The position numbers and the translations under genes were made by a program. From NCBI GenBank assembly GCA_021030915.1, contig JAGEMR010000088.1, positions 62,001-126,000 on the forward strand: DNA of 64,000 nucleotides, read 5' to 3'. A model generated the notes under the pieces. It ran no database searches, had not been told where the DNA came from, and saw only the letters and a program-made list of their open reading frames with translations. The DNA is from Astrothelium macrocarpum. Lineage: Eukaryota > Ascomycota > Dothideomycetes > Trypetheliales > Trypetheliaceae. The stretch's first letter is position 1; the number at the start of each line of letters is the position of its first letter. Shown piece by piece: positions 54,301 to 64,000 of the stretch.

Positions 54301-56788
54301 AGTTTGTCTGGAACAAGATCCAAATCCATTCTTGTAGAAGATTCTCAACAAAAAGAAGCATACAACTTATCCTCCATCATTCCTCTTGCAGATACGCCTA
54401 CCGACTTTTACTACGGCCGTATGTTTGTTGATGCCACCGTCTCAACCGACGATCAAGATACCGAACACATTCCCTTTTCCTGCGTCGTCTCCCTCATCCG
54501 GGACCGCACCGACTACCAAATCAAAATGCTCATTTGCACCCAATCCGAGCTCTCGAATCTCTGCGTACAACCTGATCGCAAGCTCTCACCTTCTTGGCAC
54601 GACGTTAGATGGCACCCCTCACCCTCTCACAACGCCATCTCCATTTCCATCGCACGCGGCTACACGCTCAATCTCGATTTCTCCGAACGCGACTTCAAAA
54701 CCATCCACAACATCTACGACTACACCACGAAAATCGAAGCCTCACTCCAACCGCTCCCGGACGGCCAAGAACGCTTCGCCTACGAAGTCACTCTCCGCGA
54801 CTTCCACCTCTCCGACCCAACCAACTCCTCCGGTTTTCCCGCGGAGCGCATCGCACGCTGTCGTGCACGTGTCTTCAAACGCATCGGCGTGAAGCGCGAG
54901 CCCACGGGCGACCGCCGCCTGCACCTGGGCTACCGGCTGCTGGTGGTGACGTCGCCGAAGATCAAGGCGCTGAGCAGCTTCGCGTACGAGCTGGCGCAGC
55001 AGGTGCTGATCAACTTTGAGTTCCAGAACGACGGCGACGTGAGCGCCAAGGGCGCGCCTGTGTTGCTGTTGCGCCTGCCGACCAAGTCTGCTGCGGGCGA
55101 GAGGCAGATGGTGACGCTGTTTATGTCGTTTCATGATGCGAATGAGAGGAATACGCTGTATTATATTTTGAATGGGATGAGTGTGACGAGTCATGAGGAT
55201 ATTGTGGCGAGGTTGAAGGTTAATGGGGTGAGTGTCCGGCCTGCGGCGGGCGCTAGCCAGCAAGACTTGGCGAGTGCGCCGCAAGATTTGTTAAGGGAAT
55301 TGCAGTGGAAGGATTTGGTGGTAATCAATCGACGGGCGGAGGAGGAGGGGGAGAGTATCAAGACGGTAGGGAGCGAGAGTTTGAGGGTGGTTGTGAGACA
55401 TGCGGCTGGAGCATTGACGGATCGATGCAACTTTGGTAAGCTCGCCTCCTCGCTCTTCCATCCAATCCTCGTCCTAACCATCCATTCCACCCTCAGGCCC
55501 CGGCGAACTCCATCTCCGCCTTCCCCCAACCACCCCCACATCCTTTGCTTCCTCCAACTCCTCTTTCACCTCTAATCTCTCCACCGCCACCACCATCACC
55601 TCCGCCACCGCCGTCGCCTCCGCCTCCCCCACCCTCCCCTGCACAATCACCATCCTCCGCGCCCCCGCCACCTCCCTCACCTCCTCCACCGACCCGCGCG
55701 CGGTCCCGCCACCCGTTCCCCCCTCCCTCACGCACCTCCTCTCCACAGCCCTCACCACGCCCACCCTGCGTACCTACACCTTCCCAAACATGCTCTCCCT
55801 CCACAAATTCCAAGAAGTACTCACGGGCCAGCGCGTGCGCTTCGACGGGCTCGCCGAGCGCGTGTCCATCTCGCGCAAGCGCACGGGCTCCATGATGCCG
55901 GGCCTCTCCAAGCGCTCGCTGGAGGCGCGCGGCGTGCGCGTGCAGATCGTGCGCGGCCTCAGCGGCAGCGACTTTGGCGGCGCGCCCACCAGCCAGATGC
56001 TGCTGTTCTTCGAGGCGTTTCCCGCCGCGGATGCGATGAATTTCATGCTGAGGCCCACGGACACGTACGAGCGGGTGGAGGGGCGGAAAGACAAGGAGAA
56101 GGAGAAGGACAGGGATCGGGAGGGGAGCCCTGCGTTTGGCGGCGCCGGTGGTGGGGGCGTGCCGGGCATGGGCGACGGCAAGTTCGGGGTGAAGCTCGTA
56201 GACGCCAAGTTCAGCCTGCCGAACGCGGACTTCGAGGAGCGCGTGAAGGAGCGGCGCAAGGAGCGCGAGCGCGCGGAGAAGGAGGGTCGTGCTGCGGCGG
56301 TGGATGGTGGCGGCGGCGGCGGCGGCGGCGGCAGCGGCAAGCGCGACTCCGGCGGTGGCGGCAAGGAGCGCGAGAAGGAGAACTCGCTCGCGGGCATGTG
56401 GCGCATGAGTCGCGCCGCGAGCCATGCGGTGCCGGCGGATGCGAACAATGCGTATGTGGCTGCAGACGCCGAGGGGGCGCGGAATCGCGTGCTGGAGCTG
56501 GGCTTGGATAAGGCGGTGGGTGTTGCGGGGGCGGGCGAGGCGGAGGCGCTGAGGAGGCGGTTTGTGTGTTTGGATGAGTTGGAGTTTGCGGATATGCATG
56601 ATGATGTGTTTATCGGGTTTGGGAGCGAGCAGGGTGAGTTTTCTTTTCCATGACTGAGTTGGACGCGCCTTTTGGTGATATGGATGCTAATCTATGCGGG
56701 ATGAACAGAGCGGGATTATTTCTGCGATGCCCTGCCTGCGGCGGCAACAACGTCGATGAGTCGAGGGATGACTTTCAAGCGACGTTAA
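51322..56788 (+). CDS. Large fungal protein of unknown function, 1776 aa
   Basis: Three exons (51322-55435, 55497-56633, 56709-56788) join in frame. I do not recognise a named domain. Residues 1 to about 820 are disordered, rich in Ser, Pro, Gln and Thr, with many SP/TP sites and RKPV/SPTR-type repeats. From about 822 (ILAEFATRVVHMKGIFRLTA) to 1360 the sequence looks folded: WLRASIWWFLKGKAGLEEMI, CWWIVTEVVQSHPDW, then beta-rich stretches (TTIWVSYPSFSLDVKASLSG, FSCVVSLIRDR). A second globular stretch follows intron 1 (LHKFQEVLTGQRVRFDGLAE, LLFFEAFPAADAMNFMLRP). Near the C-terminus are a Lys/Glu/Arg-rich helix and a nine-glycine run. Codon third positions change from mixed to very GC-rich after about 54600. 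Single gene with no obvious partner. Confidence 0.8.
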
Positions 56789-57696
56789 CTGTCTATTTAG
56801 ACAATATCGCGTATTCGCGATTGAGGGTGGGGTGTGGATGTTACTCCTACACAAGGCCTCTTTCTACAGATTGTTCACTTCAATTGTTCATTTTATATCC
56901 AGTCTTCATTCGGCTAGTCATGAATTAGTTCTTGTTAGCCAATTGTCAATCGGGCGGCATGGTGGGACAGTTTTCTTTGTCTAAGCGTATTGCTTCTACT
57001 ATTCGGTGCATTTACGCGGCGTTCATAAGGGTGAAAGTCAAAGAGCACAAGATACGGGGCATTTTAGCTATTACAGATCGCAGATTTACCATGCAATGGA
57101 TTCAGCAAGATGCGGGCATTCTCTAAAACGAAAGACTGACGAGAATCTTAGCCCATGTACATTCCCCTTGCCCAGGCTAATGGGACAGAAACAGGTGTAC
57201 ACACTACCTGGGTAGGGTGACTCATCAGCGTTATGTATGCTCAGCGTTACGATACAACCCGTTTGCTGATGAAAGGCTCCTTGTTGATGTGATGGATGGC
57301 GTATTACTTTGCTATAGTCTTCCCTTTATATAGGACGCACGGCCCGTCGAGATAGGGCAGATTTTGAGTCTACGACGCCTATGAATTCGGCCTTCCCTAT
57401 AATTTCCCTCAGCCTATGTCCACGAATCGCAAGCAAAGAAAAAAGATGAGAAGATATGGATAAGTCCGATTAATAAAGGTGTGCTCTATGAATCCCCCGG
57501 CCGTTGACCTTAAAATATTGTTAGTGGTATTTTTAGAATAGGGCTAGGCATATGATTCGAGCAACCGGGGCTGGAGTCCTGCGTCGCCTCGATTAGGTAA
57601 TCACCTTCCATCATCCACGGTCTATGGACGAGCACATTACGCAGCGAGACCAAATATGCAAATTAATGAATGCTCAAGGCTTCGCAAGTAAGAATC
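56789..57696. other. Intergenic, nothing recognised
   Basis: 3' flanks of two convergent genes. Short frames without motifs. Confidence 0.5.
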
Positions 57697-58746
57697 CTAC
57701 AATTCTTTGGGGTGCACATCTCTAGGCTCAGCCACTTTGATGCCACTCAGCTCCACTAGTTCTGAGGCACCTTCAAGCTCGGCTATAGTGCCCGTACTCG
57801 GAACCTCCGCTATCGCTGAGTCGGGATCACACTCTTGTGGTGGCAATATCCCACACAGCTCGGCCAAACGGACCGGTGATGAACTTTCCTCGGCCGACGC
57901 CGTTGCGGGTTTTTTGACTCGCTGTCGGTGTCGGAGCAAAAGCCATACTACTCCAATAACACAATGGCCATCAAAGCAATCCCTCCAATGACCCCGATTG
58001 CAATGAACTTGCTTGTACCGTGAAGGCTGGAATCTGTTGGCCCGCCTGTCGCGGTAGTACTGGAAGAAGTCATCACGCCAGTAGTGTCAGTCATGGACGT
58101 TGTGATGGTTGATACGCCACTTGAAAAAGTTGGAGTCCCAGCTTCCTTGGTCGGGATCGAGCTCACTTCCCACGGAGGGCCAGTCGCTGTTGTTGGCATG
58201 ATGTAGGTAGCATTCAGTGCGTCGGGAGGAGGCGTTGTAAAAGACGATTGCGGTTGGCGTGTTCCAAGGCCATTATCGGAACCGCCACAGCATTGCCAAA
58301 TCGAAGATGTTTCGTTATACTGTGATATTGGAAACGAAAATTGTCCTGTCTCTCGCTTATAAGATTTGTGCTTTGATATGTCGCAATAACAGCAGCTCAC
58401 CGCAGCGCGTCGAACAAGTGACACCATACTCTGGATCTGTACAGCCAGCTGTATACCAACTGATTCCTCCCGAAGTAGATGTAAATCCGCAAAAATTATC
58501 AGAGTAGCACACATGTCCGAGTTGACAGCAAGATGCGACAGGATTAAGGCTGCTCAGCGGACTGCATGGTAAAAATGGGAAACTTTCACTCCTTTTATGT
58601 ACTTCGTTATTTACGTAATAATAGCAATCGATGGGGTTCGCCTTATGCAATATGATTGAACGCGAAAGTGAAGGAGGAGCTTGTACAAGAGAATTGACAT
58701 ATCAAGAGAGACTGCAAAAGAACCATAATCTAGAAATTATCTTCAT
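57697..58746 (-). pseudogene. Cys-rich, mucin-like single-pass membrane protein gene with probable lesions
   Basis: The ectodomain (DCYYY...ASCCQLGHVCYSDNFCGF, AGCTDPEYGVTCSTRC, one intron, then SSIWQCCGG) follows the pattern of a common fungal Cys-rich membrane family. It continues into a Ser/Thr-rich stalk and a TM helix (KFIAIGVIGGIALMAIVLL). The frame stops at 57948 right after the helix. A one-base shift restores GVVWLLLRHRQRVKK and an 80-residue acidic cytosolic tail ending at 57697. Upstream, a signal-like MKIISRLWFF at 58746 is in frame with the ectodomain but interrupted by TGA at 58704-58702. These may be true decay, sequencing error or an intron I could not place. If intact, it would be a cell-surface sensor-like protein. 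Confidence 0.55.
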
Positions 58747-59717
58747 AAATACCGGAATGACGACAAGCGAATGAAACTTAAGCTTTGCAAACCAGTGATC
58801 AACTTGAAACGCTCGCATCTTATTAGGTAGCTTCGGAATCCATAAATTTGTCCAATCGCGGAGAATAAAAATTGAGTTAAGCTAGGCTGTTGACTTGCTA
58901 CAAAAATAACCCGCTCGGGACATTAGACACAGAAGGTATCTGACATGCGTGTTCGGGACAATTGATTCGCGCTGATACTCCCTATACAAAATCCTGCGAA
59001 GGAGATGGAATGCTCCTTGGCCGGATGATGAGACAAACCAATTCACGGCTTTGCACTATAAGTGTGGAACTCGAAAGTCACACAAATTTCGAACTGTAAA
59101 GCAGTTGTCTATGCGTTCATGAAAACATCGTTATACACGACATGGTGTTCATTTGCCCTGGAAATTAACAGTTGGCAGTAGCACCCGCCATTTCCGAGAT
59201 GCATTAGTTCCCATATGTTTAGCATCCATTCGTGCGGTGCTTTTTTTTTTCTTTTCTTTTCTTTTCTTTTCTTTTTTCTTTTTTTTTCTTTTTTTTGAAA
59301 AGTCCCCGTGCGCTACCTTGAAATTAGCTGGAATAATCAGGTTTCAATGCCCTTTTAAGCTTGTATTTTTGCGGACATGGAAAAGCTTAGTCGGAGGAAA
59401 AATAAAGATAAACAAAGCTATGAAGAAAAAAAAAAAAAGATCGGCACCCGATGAGAACACTGTTCCGATTGGCGTCGCAGATAACCTTTATTAGGCATTC
59501 GGTGCCGCCACTAGACGCATACTCGACATGGCTTGCGGCACCAAAACCGTATCAAATTGAAGACGGGGTGTGACTTCGAAGCCAGAGCTTTTTTTTTTTT
59601 TTTTTTATTCGAAGTGAAGGAGATTTACCCGTTCACGCAATGTTTTGTAGATAGCGGACTCGAGTCGGACGAACATTGTTCCACTGCCTCTTGTCGAATG
59701 ACCTGGGACCAATTTCC
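58747..59717. other. Intergenic with long T/C tracts
   Basis: No gene. It contains the pyrimidine tract at 59241-59296 and a run of about 19 T at 59589-59607. Confidence 0.5.
59241..59296. repeat. (CTTTT)n-like polypyrimidine tract
   Basis: About 56 bases made only of T and C, with five perfect CTTTT-type units between longer T runs. Confidence 0.9.
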
Positions 59718-61025
59718 ATGGCCGACTTTCACAAGATGTCGCAGACCACACTTCCCGGATTCAGCAGCATCATTTCTTCGACTGTTGAGAAAATCGGTAA
59801 TTTCTACAATGTGAAAACTTTTGAAATCCACTTCTCCGGCGGCAAGCCAACAAATGAGCAACGTCAATCAATAAACTGTGCTATAGAAACAAGCATCAAG
59901 TTGCAATGAATGCTCCTCAGTCCTGCAGGGAGTATGATGGCTTTAGGAGTCTGCAACCGGCACTCTCCAATCCCTTTTTAAACTCTATTCCACGCTTGCT
60001 CTCACACAACACTACTTGGCTAGCACCGAACAAGCCAATACAAGACTCACGCAAGAAGGCCGAGCCAGCCTGCCTCCATTCAATTCACGAACTATCCATC
60101 GCCAAATACGTCGCCGAGAAAAGGAAAGCTACATTTTCCGACATCTCTCAGACATGCGGTATCTCCATCGTCCAGCTTCACCGAATCCTCAGACACACAA
60201 TGACAAATCGCTTCTTCACCGGGCCCAGTCCAGGGATCGTCACGCATACGCCTGTCTCTCTCCATCTCGTTCACGACACGCTCATGCGCAGCACCGTCAG
60301 TGTGCTGGTGGATAAGCATTTTCCTGTATCCGCTTATCTCGCCCGTGCGATGCAAGGCGGGTACATGCCGAGCGCGATCGCAACGCCTTGGGGTCTCGCG
60401 AACGGAGCTACGAGACCGATCGTCGAGGAGCTTGCAAAATCCGCTTCAGCTGTCGACTGACAACTACGACCAGACCGGGTTGAGGGACACGCACGTGGTG
60501 GACGTGGGCGGAGGCTTGGGACGTGTGAGTATAGCGCCGCCGCTAAACTTTCCGCACCTATCGATTACGGTCCAGAATTTTGGAAGTGTGTTGGAGGCAG
60601 AGAACAGGGAGCTACCGGAGGTGCTGCAGGGGAGAGTGACGTTTGTGGAGCATGACGTTCTCGAGAAGCAGCCGGTCAAAGGGGCCAAAGTCTATCTTCT
60701 CGGATCTGTATTGCACGATAGGCCTGATGAAAGTTGTGTAAGAACTGTGAAATTGGTACCGGCCTCAGAAGACGGTGCCAGGGTGTTGGTGAACGATGTG
60801 GTAATGCCCGAGCCAGGGGAAATGGAACTGCTAGAAGAGAGATGCGCAAGTTGAGTGGTTCTTCTAGGAGTGCTCTTCTTTCCCTTCGATTTGGAGACTT
60901 CTGACGACAAGTAGAACTATCATGACGTTCTTGTTCAATGCTCGGGAAAGGGAAACAGACGAATGAGACTTATTTTCGAGGAAGCAGATCCGAGATGCCA
61001 CTTCATGGGTGTCTTGCTAAACTAA
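59718..61025 (+). pseudogene. Broken class I O-methyltransferase gene (plant/fungal OMT type)
   Basis: Family pieces occur in order but in different frames: MADFHKMSQTTLPGFSSIIS from 59718, a winged-helix part (ACLHSIHELSIAKYVAEK, LHRILRHTMTNRFFTGPSPG), the SAM-binding loop HVVDVGGGLGRVSIA, then VTFVEHDVLEKQPVKGAKVY, RVLVNDVVMPEPGEMELLEE and finally MTFLFNARERE and IFEEADPRCHFMGVLLN ending at 61025. Breaks lie near 59908 (frame change), 60455 (frame change plus about 30-40 missing residues before the SAM loop), 60850 and 60974 (TGA). I tried introns at each and none restored the frame. Such enzymes methylate phenolic hydroxyls in secondary metabolism. This copy cannot make a full enzyme. Confidence 0.75.
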
Positions 61026-61457
61026 GTAAATAAAGTCAATATCCCGACAAAGAAATTGCTAAGCATTATCGAGGCACATTGCGTAGCATAAGCGCAGAGG
61101 ATTAGAGTTGCTGGCCTTTCCCAGCTACGGGGAACACAAATCGCTTCGTTCTACATTTGATTGAAGCCATCGACCACATTCAAGCAATGCATTTTTAGAC
61201 GATTTGTTGAGCTTTGTGCCCTTGCGGCGACAATTGCAGTTGAATATGGTGTATCCGTGTATTTCCCGATTTATGGCAGTGTTATTTGTGATGCTTGACA
61301 TTACCAGGAGTAGGCATATTAATCTGTTTGAACGCTTGAGTATTAGACATGGTGGGATCCTGATTAACGACGTTAGAAAACGGCAGTAAACATACAAGAA
61401 GGCATAAGTTCTGGGATACCTAGTAAGGATAGAAAACTCTCTTCGGATTGATTCCAG
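61026..61457. other. Intergenic, nothing recognised
   Basis: 3' flanks of the methyltransferase relic and the convergent kinase-like gene. Confidence 0.5.
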
Positions 61458-62255
61458 TTACTCCACGTCAGCTGGTCCTCTTCCGCCTCTATTTGAAGTA
61501 TCATAGAGTTCTTGTTTTAGTTCCCCAAACTCATGTGCCAAACATTTCTCGTCATTGCACTGCGAAGCCGTCTCGAAATCAATCAGAATCGCCTTTTGTT
61601 CTTGGATGAGAAAATTATGTTTGTTGATATCTCCATGTTGAATTCCTATTCGGTGTAAGGATGATAGTGTTTGTTGGCAAAGGGAAAGATCTTCTGGTCT
61701 AGCATGTCTGAACTTGCTAATTCGCTCGATGATGAAGCCAATAACCCTGTTCTCTTCCACAATATGACCAAGAAACTCGGGGCCGATCTGATGACCTTGG
61801 ATCCATTGGTAAGCCAATGTTTCCTGATCCAGCTGCGGTATCTCCCAAGGGAATCGCGCGAATTTTGCTATCACAGTGGTCTCCATTGACGGACGGATGA
61901 TGGCTTCGTAGACATTCGTGCGAAGTTTATCTCCCATTTGAAGGTCCAAGTAGTCTACCTTGAACGGATGCCACACATGCATGATTTTTGGGAGTTGAGC
62001 TTTCGTGATCCTATCAAAGTGCGGGCGACCATTTAATGGATTCCGTGAAATATGACCCTGGTTCCAATCGCCCAATGGAAGGGGTGGGAGTACAGGGATT
62101 AGGTCAGGCCCAAAGCACAGAGTAGAGACGTCGTACAACCCACTGTCGATGGTAAGGTATTTAAAAGTTTTACCACCAACAAGGATACGGAACTCGCTTT
62201 CGGCTTCTTCGTCTACGTCAGCTTGAAGTAAACAAATCCTGGTCGTGTTCGCCAT
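61458..62255 (-). CDS. Protein-kinase-fold (APH-like) fungal protein
   Basis: Single exon, 265 residues. The C-lobe carries the catalytic loop IQHGDINKHNFLI (Asp209, Asn214) and the metal-binding ILIDFETA (Asp226, in place of DFG). VIAKFARF (Lys131) and the following Glu-rich helix (DQETLAYQWI) look like the beta3 lysine and helix C. GFIIERIS is the hinge. The first 110 residues are not kinase-like. The family is widespread in filamentous ascomycetes, often in large numbers, and is usually annotated only as aminoglycoside-phosphotransferase-like. Substrate is unknown. It ends soon after the DFE segment, so the C-lobe is minimal. Confidence 0.75.
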   Translation of the reverse strand: MANTTRICLLQADVDEEAESEFRILVGGKTFKYLTIDSGLYDVSTLCFGPDLIPVLPPLPLGDWNQGHISRNPLNGRPHFDRITKAQLPKIMHVWHPFKVDYLDLQMGDKLRTNVYEAIIRPSMETTVIAKFARFPWEIPQLDQETLAYQWIQGHQIGPEFLGHIVEENRVIGFIIERISKFRHARPEDLSLCQQTLSSLHRIGIQHGDINKHNFLIQEQKAILIDFETASQCNDEKCLAHEFGELKQELYDTSNRGGRGPADVE

Positions 62256-64000
62256 CGAGCTGAAAAAATGTATAGAAAATCAGAATTGATGTTAACACTT
62301 ATCGGAGGGAATTCCTGCGGATTTAAGGCCTAGATTTGGCTGGCCTTGATATTACGCTTAGGCTACCAGGACGCGGACGCTCGATCACAGAAACGGCGGT
62401 GGCTTAGATTCCAGAGGATAAGTAGCGTTCAACCAATCCGAGTACCAAATTTGCGACTGCGTCCTGTGACGTATAAGCGCGGTCTTGCTAGTTCGCGCCC
62501 ACTGACTCGCGCGGATAGCGAGGGGCTTCGCTAGTCTTCGTCAGTCTCCGTTTCAACGCACTTGTGTTTTTGTTACCGCGCGCACCGAACGGTTTCAGAC
62601 ATTCAGCACAGCACTGGAAGCGCACCACAGGACCAATTCGAGCCACAAGCTATGTAACTAGAGCTCCGAGATCCGCATCAGGTGGTGAGCAGATACGAAT
62701 AGGGCTAAAACGTTCGGCGGGGAGATCCTCATCTCGGTGAAGTCCTTGATCCCGAGATTGGGGAAGGTAAGTTTATGAAGATGGGTTGCATCGAGGGGCC
62801 AACTTTTCGTATTATTCGTCTGCGCCATGAACCTGCGCGAGCCGATTTGAGAGTCTTTTTAGAGGCAAAAATGTGTGCAGTTCGGCAAAGACGCCCCGGT
62901 TTGGAGACAGTGCGATGGGTCAGAACAAGGCCTGAGGATGCGTTACAATCACCAATCAATTGCTCGGGACCCAAAAGCTCGCATTGTACGTGAACTCGTG
63001 TGAGTAATTCATGAGGGTACGTGTAGTCAACAAAGGTTCGAAGTGGAGGCTTGGGCAGTGTGAAATAAGGGCTTAGACGATTGACTGTGGTCTTCTCGTT
63101 CCAAGCGTGTAATGTGCGGTAAGAAGATCGTGTTATTGTCATCTCGCGTCGCGGACGCGTACCTTATGGCGCTAGGAGGGTTTAGGAATAGCTCGTACAA
63201 GGGTTATCCATTAGGTATGAATGTTCACAAGGGCATTTGAATCATATCGAAAGTTCAAATCATTGAATAAGTACAGCGCGTAAATTGCTGTTTTAACCGA
63301 TCTAAGGATTCACAAAACCAAACATAGTCACAGTAAAAAGGTGCCCGGTTCAGGTGGTGTTGGCCACCAAATTTAGGGGCATTTCTAACACCAGGCTTCT
63401 ACGCCAGCTTCAGCCGATAGCCTCGCTCAATCACTTGAAATCAATCGAAGTGGAGTAATCAAAGGTGCGTGAGCCAGATGATTTAGGTGGTGATTTGGCG
63501 TAAGAAGTAGGTCAGTGCGATTGATTTTAATATGGAGCGTGGCAGCTTTTGATGAGAGCGGAGTGGCGATGTTCGAATGACGCACAGTTGAGCTCTCGAA
63601 TTTAAGGCTCAAGTCGCCGCTTTGAGCATCTACATTCGCCAATGTCTGTGATTCCGGCTGTTTCCCGTAATGTCACTAACAAAATGGTCATTAAAAGCTT
63701 ATGCGATCTAGCATTCGGTTCCGATACTTGCATCACTTTCCCCCAAGTATCCACCTCATCTGTCCGCCAAAAACGCCTTCACTGGACCGGTCATTAGAAA
63801 ACCCGTACATCGCACCACTTTTCTCACCAGCTGCATTGATATAGCTGGCCTAATTTTCGAGAGATTGGGCGCAATAAGTTCAGATCATTCCATTGCAGTG
63901 ATTCTCAAAACTCACCATCTGGGTCTAGTACCATATAGAAGGCGATAGCCTTGATGGGTAATAGCTGCATGGAGGACTCATGAGTGTTTTATCTGGTCCA
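62256..64000. other. Right end of window, nothing recognised
   Basis: Promoter of the kinase-like gene, then about 1.5 kb with only motif-less frames (longest 137 codons, minus strand, 63142-62729). No repeats or RNA genes seen. Confidence 0.5.

Noticed and set aside
55493..56599. 368-codon minus-strand frame rich in Ala, His and Leu
   Set aside because: Antisense of the GC-rich 3' part of the 1776-aa gene, where high GC removes stop codons in all frames.
60860..60880. CTTCTAGGAGTGCTC resembling the transposon end TCTTCTAGGAGTGCGCC
   Set aside because: The match stops after 14 bases, there is no inverted partner, and it lies in the methyltransferase relic. Chance is sufficient.

Overview
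The window is a piece of a filamentous ascomycete (Pezizomycotina) nuclear genome. The evidence is short GT-AG introns of about 45-65 bp with CTAAC/CTGAC-like branch points, two Zn2Cys6/fungal_trans regulators, a fungal rhodopsin-domain membrane protein, a DUF6536 protein, a GH39 glycosidase, and an AT-rich Fot1/pogo-type transposon of the kind left by repeat-induced point mutation (RIP). Class or genus cannot be fixed from sequence alone. Exon models were built by eye and checked only for reading frame, splice signals and family motifs.

Layout. 1-552: AT-rich block ending in what looks like a transposon terminus. 1.8-10.9 kb: accessory genes (rhodopsin-domain protein, GMC oxidoreductase, DUF6536 membrane protein). 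12.1-15.1 kb: Zn2Cys6 regulator. 16.9-18.3 kb: secreted eight-cysteine protein carrying a 30-bp minisatellite. 18.8-21.0 kb: complete Fot1/pogo-like element with perfect 42-bp terminal inverted repeats, a TA target duplication and a decayed transposase gene. 21.5-34.5 kb: six-gene block that looks like a small biosynthetic gene cluster. 35.6-41 kb: GH39, secreted cupredoxin, and a second eight-cysteine protein paralogous to the first. 41.8-56.8 kb: conserved core (second Zn2Cys6 regulator, CGI121, ENT3-type epsin, cyclophilin, 1776-aa orphan protein). 57.7-62.3 kb: decaying accessory genes (membrane mucin-like protein, O-methyltransferase pseudogene) and a kinase-fold protein. The last 1.7 kb shows no gene.

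The main point of interest is the 21.5-34.5 kb block. It encodes a 2-oxoglutarate/Fe(II) oxygenase, a PsiD-like (phosphatidylserine-decarboxylase-family) decarboxylase, a paralog of cytosolic tyrosyl-tRNA synthetase, a membrane-anchored heme-oxygenase-like diiron oxidase (HDO), an ATP-grasp amino-acid ligase and a POT/PTR peptide transporter. There is no NRPS or PKS. The synthetase keeps both ATP motifs (PHVAY, KMSSS) but has lost four of the five canonical tyrosine contacts. The transporter has lost the first Glu of the proton-coupling motif. My inference is that these genes build and export an amino-acid-derived amide or N-oxidised (possibly N-N bonded) small molecule, with the synthetase repurposed or serving self-protection. 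No product is claimed.
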